Of a DNA stretch of 42,907 nucleotides, positions 21,747 through 32,636 are shown one piece after another. Under the pieces are notes generated by a model that was not told the origin of the DNA, searched no databases, and saw only the letters and a list, made by a program, of their open reading frames with translations. Source of the DNA: Krasilnikovozyma curviuscula (Eukaryota > Basidiomycota > Tremellomycetes > Cystofilobasidiales > Mrakiaceae); the NCBI GenBank assembly GCA_014825775.1, contig MVAQ01000189.1, forward strand, positions 1 through 42,907, read 5' to 3'. A program made the translations under genes and the position numbers. Position 1 is the stretch's first letter, and every line of letters starts with the position of its first letter.

Positions 21747-24233
21747 ATGCTGGACACGAAAGACATTCTGAAGAGTCCACAGACTCAACCCACTAGGTCC
21801 AGAATAGTTCTTAGAGTTCTGGTGGTGGGCTCGGTGCTCTTGCTCTGGAGTTGGTTTCAATCATTCAGCACTGTCGTCATCTTCCAAGACGAAAACACGG
21901 GGCATGTGGGCTGGACTCCCTGTGAAGGCCATCCTGGATATGTCTGTGGATTTATTGAGTAAGTGAGGGAACCTGGCTACCAGCTGAAGATGTGCGTCGT
22001 AAACTATCTCACATTCACTTTTTCGAAGCGTACCAATGGATTATTTCAACTCCTCGGTTGGTACAACGACATTGGCTCTTTCTAGGAGAGCTGCTTCCGT
22101 TCCAAAGGAAAAGAGAAAGGGTATGATTTTGATAAACCCAGGTGGACCAGGTGAGAGAGCATGTGCTGTTTACCTAATGCTCTTCGCTGCTCCTGACAGT
22201 CTCCCTTATCATGACAAGGTGTCTCCGGGTTTGACTTCACATTTAGGTCTCCTCTCTACGATTTACTTCAAGGTCACTACGATGTCGTGGTGCGGTTTTA
22301 CTTCAGCCAGATCATCTCAGCATTGGCAGCAGAAGAGCTGCGCTTCTAGTCAACTGATGCACTCTCTTCTTTCTGATACTTTATTACAGGGATTCGAGCC
22401 TCGAGGTATTGGGAGAAGTAAACCAAAGATTGAATGCTTCAACTCTGCGCTAGAATACCAGCTGTTTAAATCTGGGACGCCGCTTGAAACCGGGTTCAAC
22501 ATCCCCCCCAATCCTCATTCTGAAGAGGTACGGTTAACTCCTAGTTCTTGAAATTTTCTTCCTCCGTTCTTGAGTTACGACCCAGCTTGCCTTTCAAACT
22601 CCAGGGACGCGCCGATCTCCTGGCACAACACCGTGAAGTCCTCGCTCTACAAGAAACAGAGTTCACCTTATGTGCCGACGTGTTAGGGGTGGATGAGCTT
22701 CCGTACATGAGCACGACTTCTGTCGTCCGCGACCTTGATTACCTCACGCGGGTCCTTGAAGGAGAGAACGCGAGGATCAACTTCATGGGCGGGTCGTACG
22801 GGACGGTCGTGGGTCAGTACTTGGTCAACATGCTGCCTAAAGAGAGAATCGGAAGAGTTCTGATCGATGGAGTTGTGGACGCTGATGAGTGAGTGAACTG
22901 CAGTTCGAACATCCCTTCATTTCATTGACGTTTCCTCGCTATTACAAAGATGGGCTAACCTTCCCAGCCATCTATGGTTGAGAGGATGGCTCTCGAGCAT
23001 AGAAGACACTTTCCTCTGGTTCCAGAAGGACTGCTTTGAAGCAGGAGAAAAGTGTGCTCTGACACTTCCAACCGACAAGTCACCGTCCCAGGTAGGGAAG
23101 AGGGTCGTTGAGTATCTGGATTATCTGTTTTACCACCCCCAGCCAGTACATAAAAGTGCGAAGAGACCTGGGGTCCTGACGAGTGGTGCAGCGAGGAGTG
23201 AGCGATCTTGTCTTCAATGACTTTTGATCTTTTTGAGTTGACGAACAAGTTCAACCTTCTTCAGGCGCTCTCTACATGGCGATGAATTTGCCTATGACGT
23301 GGTCTCCGGTGTCCTCAGCCTTTGCGTCTGCCATATTCTCAAATAATCTCACGGACCTGTATGATCTTTCAGCTCCGAGTTACGATGCTGAGGGAATGAA
23401 CGATGTTCTGGGCCAGATGGATTTAGGTTCGTGTCGCGTTCCACATCAAGATGTTCTTTGGCCTAGAATCCTGATCACATCTATCTGGCTTCTGAAGGTC
23501 GTGCAGCTGTAACATGTGTTGACTCATTACACCTGTCCAAAGATAAGGAACCGACTGCTGAGGACATCTTGGAGGAGATGCTTGGTGTCTTGAAAAACGT
23601 CTCGCCCAACTTCGGAGGTTCTTCCATGATTGTAGAGCCAGAGGGAGGTTGTTGGTTCTGGAAGTCAGGACCTGCTCCAGAACGTTTCACAGGAGTGAGT
23701 CCGTGGTTATGTCGTGGAGGAAGAGTTGATCTCTTTTGCTGACATGCTGTTGTTACTAAAGCCATGGAATCAGACACTCGATGCGCCAATGTTAATAATC
23801 AGTAATGTAAGGTTGATCTTATCCCTTCAACCATATCCACCTATCTCCACCTAAAACACCTGCCCTTTGTTTTCTTCTCAACTAGACGGCGGACCCTTGT
23901 ACGCCCATCGCGAGCGGGCGAAAGATCAACGCTTCGATGGGCAACTCTACAAGACTACTCATCCAGCACTCAGCAGGTCACTGTTCTTCCAGATCTGTCA
24001 GTGTCTGTACCCAGAGGAAGATCCGAGACTATTTTCTCGAGGGGCGCCTTCCTGACAACGGGGAGATCTGTGAGATGACGGTGCCGTACTTTGATGTACC
24101 AGACTCACTCAGAACTTTGAGCAGCATACTTTCTGAAGATGACCGTCATTTGCTCGAGATTGCTGTCAGGTTTTCTGACGCGATGGCACCTCTAGGATCG
24201 GCCAAGACCAGTTGGCTCCAGCAGCGATTGTAG
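21747..24233 (+). CDS. TAP-like alpha/beta-hydrolase (S33-type peptidase), membrane-anchored or secreted
   Basis: Proposed exons: 21747-21958, 22029-22150, 22219-22289, 22390-22527, 22605-22888, 22968-23197, 23265-23426, 23498-23694, 23762-23806, 23886-24233; 602 aa. Residues ~20-45 (VLRVLVVGSVLLLWSW) form a signal anchor. Then come CGFIDVPMDYFN, RKGMILINPGGPGG (oxyanion region), YDVVGFEPRGIGRSKP and the nucleophile elbow GGSYGT with Ser245. The C-terminal TAP-like domain has Asp490 (NTADPCTPIASGRK) and His519 (HSAGHCS), completing a plausible Ser-Asp-His triad, and ends with the usual IRDYFLEGRLPDNGEICE signature. Relatives include Streptomyces tripeptidyl aminopeptidase and many fungal secreted hydrolases, which release N-terminal peptides or cleave small amides or esters; the substrate here is unknown. 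Exon 3 starts at 22219 because this restores GGPGGVSGFDF. Confidence 0.9.
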
Positions 24234-24446
24234 ACAGAGATACATACTCATCAGGAGTTGTATAATCACTCATGATAACCCTGGATCCCTGACCTAGATT
24301 GATAACTATGCACCAAAAGTTTTCTGATTAAGAGACCCAGTAGGAAAAGCAACGCGTTCTTTTGCCCGACGTACCTGCAAACAAGCACCCACACTCGTTT
24401 ACAGCTCAGTCCAAGGTCTCTTTCTCGATCCTCAAGCGATCCAACC

Positions 24447-27432
24447 ATGTCAGAGAGCAGAGTTCCCGTGAGTTATTCACGCGTTTGATTGCTTTCAATG
24501 GAGGAAGAACCTAGTGGTGCTGAATGCTTTTCGTGTCGCCCGACAACAGCTCGCCCTTCACATACCGCTGAATGCGTTACTCCCCAATGGAGCTAGCACC
24601 AGAGTTGTTAATGGACAGCAGGAACCAGCAAAGACTCCAGTTCAGCTCTTGACAGACGACGCTCTGTCGAGGGACTTCGACCAGATTTGCCTGAGTCTCA
24701 CAAACTCGTGAGTTTTTCAGCTGGAGGCACACTAATTCTGAGCTTCAGCACCGATCTGAAACAAATTCTTCTCTCTATGACTCAGAAAATGGAGAAATCG
24801 ATGGGAGAGGCTATGTTTGAGAGCTGCAGACGCTCCGTTGGAGGACGCCTCTAGGTTGCAGACCGAAGAAGAAGCTGAGCGATGGAGGCTGAATGGAGGA
24901 TTCTTGAGGAATGAACTGACAGTAACGAAACTTGGTAAGTCCAAAACGGGCGTCTTAGTTCTCCAGCACTGAGATTTTGCACTGTTCTTCTTTCGCTCGC
25001 TGCTGCTGCCCTGCGGTGCTGTGAAACCAACAGATGAAACGGAACATCTCATTGGCCTCGCATCAGACTGGCTAGAGCTGGATTCTCCAGATGAAGGCAT
25101 TCGCTTTGACTCTGAGCTCGTGGGTAAAGTGCGATACCTACACCACGAACGAACCCTGACTATTTATTTTTGGTTAGGCACTGCGACACGAACTAGCCCA
25201 GGCTATTTACCTTAATGTACCGGTAGTGGTTCTTCCTCCTCCTCGGAATAGAGCCCATGTTGCAGACTACGCCAGGGCTGTGAACAGTTGTCTTTCGACT
25301 GCAGGCTCGTTCACTCAAATTTCCATAAGGATCCCAATCTCCGATCCAGCAGAACTCCTTCAACCTCTTCAGGGCTCCAAATCTTCATCATCTATTCCAT
25401 CTAGAATCTCAACTAATACCAGCAGGCTTTCAACAACTCAACCTGGTGTTCCTGACATGTCCGCGACCTGGGAAATCTGGGATGTCATCCGCACAGTGTG
25501 CGGCTACAACCCTCGTCTATCATTGAGTGCGTCTTCCCCTCATCCCTTCGGAAGCTTCAAGACTAAATTTACGCTTATTTGGTCCCAGCTTTGGATTTGA
25601 CTACTCCGCTTCCCCCATCACCCGGAGCCCTTGCTCGCTGGGCAGCAGAACCAACTAGGCATATCCTACTTCCAGCATCCAGCTTCATCTCAAATGCCAA
25701 AGGTTATCCTGTGCTTAGCAAAGCTACTCAGACCTTTCTCAAGGAAGTAATGAAGGCAAGTCTCACAAGAAGCTTTGATACTGCTTCTTGCAGTTGTTGA
25801 CAGCGGATTTTCTCATCTTATTGCAGCAACGACCAACTATCATCCTTTCCCAAACTTCTTCCAATTTGCATCCGACCGGTGGTGCACTCGCTTACCCCCA
25901 ATATCTCCGTCACCTCGAGAAGGCCGCACGACAACTCCATGGCGACAAAGGTGGGCTCGACGAGTTCGCCAGGGGTTATTGGGATTGGCTCCAGGCGCCG
26001 CTCCAGCCTCTGATGGATGATCTACAGAGTTCGACGTATGAAGTATTTGAGCGGGATCCTGTCAAGTATGCTAATTACGAGGAGGCTGTGTTCCAGGCTT
26101 TGTCAGATCGTCCCCAACACATTACTTAGTGAGTGTTGTACATCGATATAACGTTCCTTCCACTTTGCTAATAGACACTGTCTTTGAAAAAGTGTCATCA
26201 TGGTCTGCGGTGCAGGAAGAGGACCTTTGGTTGCTCGTGTTCTTTCTGCTTTGGCACGTTCAGGTCGCCATGCGCGAATCTACGCGTTGGAAAAGAACGC
26301 TAGCGCATTTGTCACTCTTCAAGAACGAAAGGAGCTTGAGTGGGGTGATGCAGTAGAGATTATCTTTGGTGACATGAGGCAGCTCGATGTTCCTGAATTG
26401 GCAGATATCATCGTCTCAGAGCTGCTGGGTTCATTCGGTGATAATGAACTGTCTCCCGAGTGTCTTGACGGAGCAACTCGATTTTTGAAATGTCAGTCTC
26501 GGAAACTTCCTTCTTGCCCAACTGCAGTGCACTAACAGCACCTCACTCTACTTTTCCAGCTGACGGAATCTCAATCCCATCATCCTACACGGCTCATCTC
26601 GCGCCGCTTGCATCTTCCAAGCTCTACAACGAAGTTACCGCTACCACCAAAGATATGTCGAAACAGGCGGAGACACCTTACGTAGTGATGTTCCAAGCTG
26701 TGAATACCCTCTCGGGTGATGGTCCAGGGTCGTCAGGAAGATGTGGAGCACGAGTTCAAGAGTGCTGGGCATTCGAGCATCCTAGAAGGGATCTTGTTAT
26801 AGATCCTAGAGGATTGCCATTAACTAACTCCCACAATACTCGTTCTGCGCAGTGAGTTTGAGTTGATGCTTCACAAGATTTGATGTGTTCATTCTAACGA
26901 TAACATGGTTTTTTGACGCAGTCTTTCTTATCACATCCCTCATGCTGGAGCTCTGCACGGTCTTGCTGGATACTTCGAAGCCGTGCTGTACGGTGACATT
27001 GGCCTCTCTATTCACCCCGACAGGATGCACATGATCTCCCCCGACATGCTCAGTTGGTTCCCACTGTTCTTCCCTTTCAAGGAACCTCTATTCTTGCCCA
27101 GCAACTCTGAGTTGGATGTCCACATCTGGAGACTCACGGACTCGAGGACGAGAAAGGTCTGGTACGAGTGGCATGCTGAAGCTTTCCTGCCCATCTCTCA
27201 CCCAACACCCATGTCACCTTCACCCACACAAAGACCAGATAGTGCTGGAAACCAAATGTACCCGCCAGCACCATCACCAATGATGGATGCGGCTGCCTTC
27301 CCACCGCAACAGTTCCAGAGGGAGTCGGGAGGATTCGACGCGATTGGTTCTAGTCAAGGAGGTGGAAGACTGAAAATTGGGCAGACACAGTTGCACAATC
27401 CGTCAGGGAGAGGGAGCTGGATTGGTCTATAA
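24447..27432 (+). CDS. PRMT5: Protein arginine N-methyltransferase 5 (Skb1/Hsl7 type II enzyme)
   Basis: Proposed exons: 24447-24467, 24508-24707, 24786-24934, 25034-25119, 25178-25526, 25589-25755, 25827-26128, 26193-26491, 26560-26851, 26922-27432; 791 aa. The N-terminal TIM-barrel region ([36 protein letters not shown]) precedes the Rossmann methyltransferase core: [13 protein letters not shown] with the Phe typical of symmetric dimethylation, SAM motif VCGAGRGPL (429-437), ALEKN, and the double-Glu loop [15 protein letters not shown] (Glu501, Glu510). The C-terminal beta-barrel has [18 protein letters not shown] and [13 protein letters not shown]. It symmetrically dimethylates arginines in Sm proteins and histones. 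The last ~80 residues are Pro/Ser/Gly-rich and probably lineage-specific. Intron 6 (25756-25826) is inferred to be GC-AG. The first junction (40-nt intron 24468-24507) is chosen for phase and is the least certain; the 7-residue start exon could be wrong. Confidence 0.94.
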
Positions 27433-27774
27433 TGGTAGTGACAAATCTCATCTATTTATCATAATTATGGCATTGCAGCATGAAAGGCAAGCAGGCAAGC
27501 ACGTGCTGTTTGATCCATCCTTCGACATGATGTGATACAACTACTTGCCCTTACCAGACGTTGTTTGAATACGCTCAGTTCAGAATGAAGTCAGGCACAA
27601 GAACTTGCTTTGCTATGACGAGAATCAGTCTCGAATAATCGAAGTCACCACACCATCACATATTAAAGAGTGTTCAACGGTATATTAATGAACCGCTGTG
27701 CAGATTGGATCCAGCTAAAGGATATTAAGACTTGAAAGTGCAAGTGCTGAATGGTTAACAGAGTTGAAGAATGC
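27433..27774. other. Convergent 3' region between PRMT5 and the CYSTM gene
   Basis: Both flanking genes end here, so this holds two 3' UTRs. The sequence is AT-rich, with TATTAA-like motifs (about 27661, 27681) that could serve in 3'-end formation. No ORF or RNA gene is recognised. Confidence 0.45.
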
Positions 27775-28629
27775 TTAGAAGAGCATATCACAACAGAGTT
27801 CCTCAGCACAACAACAACAAAGCTGAAATTGAAGAGGCACGGTGATCAGTAGGGATGAAGCGAGAAGGAGACCAAACGAACGAAAGGGGTAGGGTACGTA
27901 CAGCACCAGCGCAACAAGCGAGACACCCTCCTCCTGCTCCACCACCGCTTTGTCTGGGTGGTGGTTGTTGAACGTAAACCTACACCAGCGAATTGTTCCG
28001 AGTCCAACCAAGCATGCACAAAGAAGCATTTTCGCCGAGAACAGATGGGGAAAAGACAACAGGAGAAGACAGGGTTAGAGTGGGATGGACGGAGGGATCA
28101 AACCTTCTCTAAAAGCTGACCTGTTGTGGGTTTGGTTGAGGTTGGTAGTACTGATGGGCGAAAAGGACTCATATCGTCAGATGCACGATTACATTGGACG
28201 ACGCTGAACCAACAACGGGAAAAAACGTTTCGACACAAACCTGTTGCTGTTGACCTCCGTATTGAGGCTGACCTTGTGGTGGGTACTAAAGTCAAAAGAA
28301 GTAAAGATATCAGTGGGCTTATTCATGGCTGTGCAACGTCATTAGAAGTCGGTGGGACTCACGTATCCTCCTTGCTGTTGACCATACTGAGGTTGACCGT
28401 ATTGCTGTTGGCCGCCGTACTGCTGCTGTTGACCACCTCCATCTGAGAGTTGGACGAACCGTCAGCCCTCTACTTCTCCACCACGAATCATCCATTCATC
28501 TAGCGAAAGAAATTGAAACTCACAGTACTGCATCAGGAGGCCCATTGAAAGGTTACGAACGGAGAATTGTCAGCAAACCGTATTACTCAACAAGCACGGT
28601 AAAGTTTCACTCACATCCTTGTTGCTCAT
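27775..28629 (-). CDS. CYSTM-domain (cysteine-rich transmembrane module) small protein
   Basis: Proposed exons (minus strand): 28629-28615, 28527-28524, 28442-28363, 28285-28241, 28150-28121, 27979-27902, 27822-27775; 99 aa. It begins MSNKDYYGGGQQQQYGG, continues as a Gln/Tyr/Gly/Pro-rich segment, and ends in a Cys-rich hydrophobic module (GGGCLACCAGA then LCCCCAEELCCDMLF). That layout is the CYSTM family: tail-anchored or palmitoylated stress-tolerance proteins of fungi and plants. Every exon after the first starts and ends in phase with the next. Exon 2 is only 4 nt (TACT); without it MSNKD cannot be joined in frame to the Gln-rich repeat, and with it the N-terminus matches the usual MSNKDYYGG form. 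It lies convergent to PRMT5 and downstream of an unrecognised minus-strand gene. Confidence 0.83.
28524..28527 (-). other. 4-nt coding microexon in the CYSTM gene
   Basis: On the minus strand the order is ...GATGCAG, TACT, GTGAGT.... The four bases are flanked by a perfect acceptor CAG and a perfect donor GTGAGT. They supply the Tyr codon and the first base of the next Tyr codon, moving phase 0 to phase 1 as required. The flanking introns would be 87 and 81 nt. Confidence 0.7.
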
Positions 28630-28961
28630 TTTTGATCTGATGAGGAGTTTGATGTAAAGCGTCTGGTGAAGAGTAAGATGTGGTTGCGGAAAAGAGAAAG
28701 ACGGAGATGCAGTGCTGCTCAGTCGTCCAAAGGGGGTCTCGGTTGCCACACAAACAGCAGCGGTCCAGACCAGTCGGTTTAATCTGAGGAAAACAAGACG
28801 AAACGAATGCTCCTGACATAGATAGAGCTACAAGTACAACAAGGAGAATTATGTACTGTCTACAGACTATAGCCAAATCAAGAAGCACAAGAAAGCTGCA
28901 TCGTCGGTGAGCTCGCTTTCCAAACCCAAACGATCTTATGTTGTGCCCAGCGCCCCTTTGA
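28630..28961. promoter_or_regulatory. Upstream region of the CYSTM gene
   Basis: This is the minus-strand intergenic space between the unrecognised gene and the CYSTM gene, and should hold the CYSTM promoter. A minus-strand ORF crosses it (MPDQRGAGHN...), but it lacks family resemblance and overlaps the upstream gene's stop region, so I do not call it. Confidence 0.4.
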
Positions 28962-30412
28962 TCAGGCATACCTCATAGCTTGACTACCTATGTCCTCTTC
29001 AATGAATCTGAGGAGCAACATGGGAAGGAATGGTCAGCTGCGACCGCAAAGCCTAGCTGTCGCGTAAACAAACTCACCCTGAAATGTCTTTTACAGCTAC
29101 TTCCAAGTTGGATGTGTCCGGATAGCTCATCAGGCTGGATCCAGCTTCCAGTCTTCCTTTAATTACAGGTTGATCTCTATTGCCGTTTGCCGATCCAGGT
29201 CTACTGAATCCATCACCCGATGCGAGAGATGCCGATGAACTACCCATGTTGGCGAAGAGAAATCCCCTCTTGGTAGCTGGGACATGAACTGGATCAGTTT
29301 TTACCGTTGAAGATGAAGATGGTGTTGCATTTGACTTTTGGGGTACTGCTGGTGTGAAGTCGTCGATTGAACTAGAGGTTGAAGTTGCTTTAACGAGAAG
29401 CGCTGCTTCTTGACGAGAAGAGACTTTGGGTGTGGAAGTACATTGCATTTGAGATGCTCTGAATGATATGAACAGCTGATTACGACAACATAGCATGATT
29501 ATATTTAGACAAAGGCGAGCAGTGTGTAGAATAATATCAGACTTACCTCATCATCTTCATCAATGTAAATTCGCTTGGAAAGACCCTCTTGGACTACACT
29601 GTTCTGGGACGTATCTTTACTCAAATCATCAGCTTCATGATCTTCCATTATATGAACATCGTCCCATGCAACACTGGTAACCGAAATAGACTGCTCCTCC
29701 TCTATTGGCTCCTCAGGGACCGCGACCTTAGCAGGGGGAGCAAAGTAACGACTTGTCGAAGACGAGACTGAGGCAGGTGTTGTTGTGGCCAGCTTTGACT
29801 TATAAGTATCCTCTGGCGAGACAGATTTAGTGACTTTGAATGTAATCGTCGACTGAACGGATGGCGGCGGTGGTGCAACTTTTGACGAGGAAGATGACGA
29901 TAAAGCTGAGGAGACTGCAGTGGTGGAATCTGAACGACTTTGACCTGATTCTAAATGTTTTTTGAACGTTGAAGTCGAAGGGTGTGCTGAGAAAGCAGTA
30001 ATATTAGTTGAGGAGATTGGTGGTGGTGCGACCTTCGTGAGATTCTCTCGATTACGTTCCTTCTCCCATTGTTGATACTCCTCGAGATTTCTATAACCCA
30101 TCAGTGACTTATCAGTAAGTGTGGAACTGACAGCATCTCCTTGGTGTGGAAAGTGGCGCACCTGGGAATTCCCCTGCAGAAGTCCTGCTGCTCGGCCTGA
30201 CTGGCTGGTTCATTGTTGAGGTGAGGACCATATATTCTAGCAATCTGCCTTTCTTCACCTGTGTCTGGTATTATTATTGTTGACCATCGAGCTCCTGTCA
30301 GCTGGATGACTTGACCTAACCCAGCATCTTCAGCCCGAAGTCTGGAGGCGATCAGGTTGATTCTCCTTTGGGATTCTGCCGAAATCCTGAAAGGTGGATC
30401 GTATAGGATCAT
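28962..30412 (-). CDS. Uncharacterised Ser/Thr/Pro-rich protein
   Basis: Proposed exons (minus strand): 30412-30162, 30090-29547, 29475-29078, 29007-28962; 412 aa. I do not recognise it. The N-terminal ~105 residues look folded (ISAESQRRINLIASRLRAE, GARWSTIIIPDTGEERQIAR, NLEEYQQWEKERNREN). The rest is low-complexity: Ser/Thr/Pro-rich with two near-identical KVAPPP motifs, short acidic islands (AWDDVHIMEDHEADDL, YIDEDDE) and a basic patch (PATKRGFLF). It ends DIGSQAMRYA. Such a layout fits a nuclear or signalling scaffold, but that is a guess. All four phases agree, which supports a real gene. The start may lie further upstream: an ATG near 30493 with a GTAAAT donor could splice to an AG just before the present start. 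It is divergent from DPH7. Confidence 0.65.
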
Positions 30413-30749
30413 ACTGGTAATCCAAACCTAAATCAGTACTTGAATGCCAGCAGTAAAGCGGTCAGCTGAAATTTACGGTATCTTTCTCATCATGGTAGCT
30501 TCGTTTATGGATTGTTCAAGCAGCGTCTGGTGGGGTTCTGAGTCCATTGACGACGTCCAGGGTGAGCTAGAAAGAGATGAGTTCGGAGATGGCTGTGCAG
30601 GCATGGATGCCAACATCCTGGCTGGCCCAACGTCAGCTCTAACTGATTTTCTTCGAGATGGGTGGGAGCAAGTTAGTCTGAAGGGGCCGCACGCAGAAAA
30701 TCAACCTCCTTCCAACTGCGACTCCACCCGAAACAATTTTTCTCTCGGT
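30413..30749. promoter_or_regulatory. Divergent promoter region, uncharacterised gene / DPH7
   Basis: This 337-bp space separates the two start codons. A plus-strand ORF runs through it (from 30444) but has no recognisable features and terminates beyond the DPH7 start in another frame. A minus-strand alternative first exon for the uncharacterised gene may also lie here. Confidence 0.45.
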
Positions 30750-32382
30750 ATGAAAGGTGTGTGCACATTTTGAATTCCTTTCTCCTGTGTTCCCATTTGT
30801 CGCTGAGGAGCCAACTAAATTCCCTACTCTCGATTCCTACAGCGGAAACTCTGGCGAGGGTTGATACGATTTACTCGGCAGATTCAATCGAGTTCTGTCC
30901 TCACGACCCCGACTTGTTCGTTTGTGGGACATATCAGCTTGTAAAAGAAGAACAAGAAGAACCTCAGGTTACTGAGGAAGAAGATTATGAAGGTGATGGC
31001 AGCGAAAGGAAGGACAAACCTGCGAAGAGAGTTGGAAGATGCTTGGTGTATGACGTAGATGACAAGTCTCAACCGTGAGTACATAGTTCAAGTCAAGTAG
31101 ACTTGTTGTTGACTGACTCTTAGAAGCTGTCCCTTAGAATTGAAATTCAGAGATTTGACGGTCCCGCTATTCTCGACACTAAATGGCAAGTGTCGCTTTA
31201 TCATCTACGACCCAAGCAAACTAACTTTAAATCTATGTGGAAATCAGGAACCACCATAAGGACTCGTCGGGCCGATCTGTACTAGGGGTTGCTGATGCGG
31301 AAGGTCGGGTCGTCGTTCACTCCTGGGATCCTCATTCTGTAAGTCTCCGTCGCAACAACAACTTTTAGAGATACTTTCGTGGACTGAACTTTAACCTGTA
31401 GAGGAAAATGGAAGAAACCCAAGCGATTCAAGTTGCCGAATCATCAACTCTGGTTCTCTCTCTAGACTGGTCGAATCGGCTATCATCTGCATCCTCCAGC
31501 TCACCGAAAGTCATAACATCTCTCTCATCATGTGGTTTCGCATTACTAGAAACTAGTGGCAGTGGTGAATTCGAAGTGACTCAGAACTGGGAGAATGCCC
31601 ATGACTTTGAGCCTTGGGTTGCCAGTTGGGACTACTGGGATGAGAATGTCTTCTATTCTGGTGAGTGATTGTGTTTTGTCAGCTTCAAGGGTTCTTTTTT
31701 CGATTCTAACTAGAAACTCTTACCCTTTGACTTTCATTTTCTTATTCCGTAAACAGGTGGAGACGATTGTAAGCTGAAAGGCTGGGATATCAGACAGGAC
31801 GGTACCATGCCCACCTGGACAAACAAAAAGTGATTTTTTTTATTTCATTTTCATTTCACCAAAATTCTAATTAGACGTTTATCTTCATGGTTCTATTAAG
31901 GTTTGATGCTGGTGTAACATGTATACAATCATCACCGCACCGACCGAATCTGATAGCAGTCGGCTCGTAAGTTGGCGTCTCACCTTTCCTCCTCTCACGG
32001 CGATCAACGACCTTCAAATTACTTTTTTTTTCGCAGTTACAACTCCACCGTGTCACTTTTTGATCCTCGCTACCCTCTCCGAACACTTGTAGATCCGATA
32101 CCGATAGGCGGCGGAGCCTGGCGAGTGAAGTGGCATCCATCACCACAGCGGAAAAACGACCTGTTGGTCGCTTGCATGCACGATGGCTTCAAAGTCGTGA
32201 GTACTACACTAGATGACCAAGGAGACGCTGTTGTGGATGCTGAGGTTGTCAAGACCTTCGAGGGACATGAGAGCTTGGCGTATGGTGTTGATTGGAGTTA
32301 CGGAAATGTGGACTCTAACAGCGAGACGCTGGTTGGGAGCGCTTCGTTCTATGATCATCTTATGTGTCTATGGAGAGCTTAG
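30750..32382 (+). CDS. DPH7: Diphthine methyltransferase, WD40 protein of diphthamide synthesis
   Basis: Proposed exons: 30750-30756, 30843-31074, 31138-31185, 31248-31338, 31402-31660, 31757-31829, 31901-31966, 32037-32382; 373 aa. The first coding exon is 7 nt (ATGAAAG), joining to AETLARVDTIYSADSIEFCPH. Diagnostic WD40 segments of the WDR85/Rrt2 family follow: LFVCGTYQL, LGVADAEGRVVVHSW, EPWVASWDYW, YSGGDDCKLKGWDIR, FDAGVTCIQSSPHRPNLIAVGS, YNSTVSLFDPRYPLRTL, GGGAWRVKWHPSP, LLVACMHDGFKVV and GHESLAYGVDWSY. In other fungi Dph7 removes the methyl group from methylated diphthine on elongation factor 2, allowing final amidation to diphthamide. An acidic insert (EEQEEPQVTEEEDYEG) sits in the first blade. 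Intron 3 (31186-31247) is inferred to be GC-AG, with a good CTAAC branch site near 31221. Confidence 0.91.
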
Positions 32383-32636
32383 TTGTTCTGGTGATGTGTT
32401 TGAGTGGCTCTCTACTTGCGAAGACCGATCGTAATGTCTGCGTCGCAACCACATCAGGGATGGCACAGTGAGAATTACATGTTTGGCTAAAGTTCCACAA
32501 TATCTTCAGAGTAATTGCTGCAAATATGACTTGTTTTTCTCCCCCAAAGAAATGCTCAACTTCCAAGAAGTCGCTCTGAGCTCACAGAGCAGCTCTCTTC
32601 CCAACGCCCACCCATCTCTTGTCACTTTCCTCAAAA

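Noticed and set aside
28607..28969. 120-aa minus-strand ORF between the uncharacterised gene and CYSTM
   Set aside because: It overlaps the last codons of the upstream gene and the CYSTM start in another frame, has no recognisable motifs, and lies where a promoter is expected.
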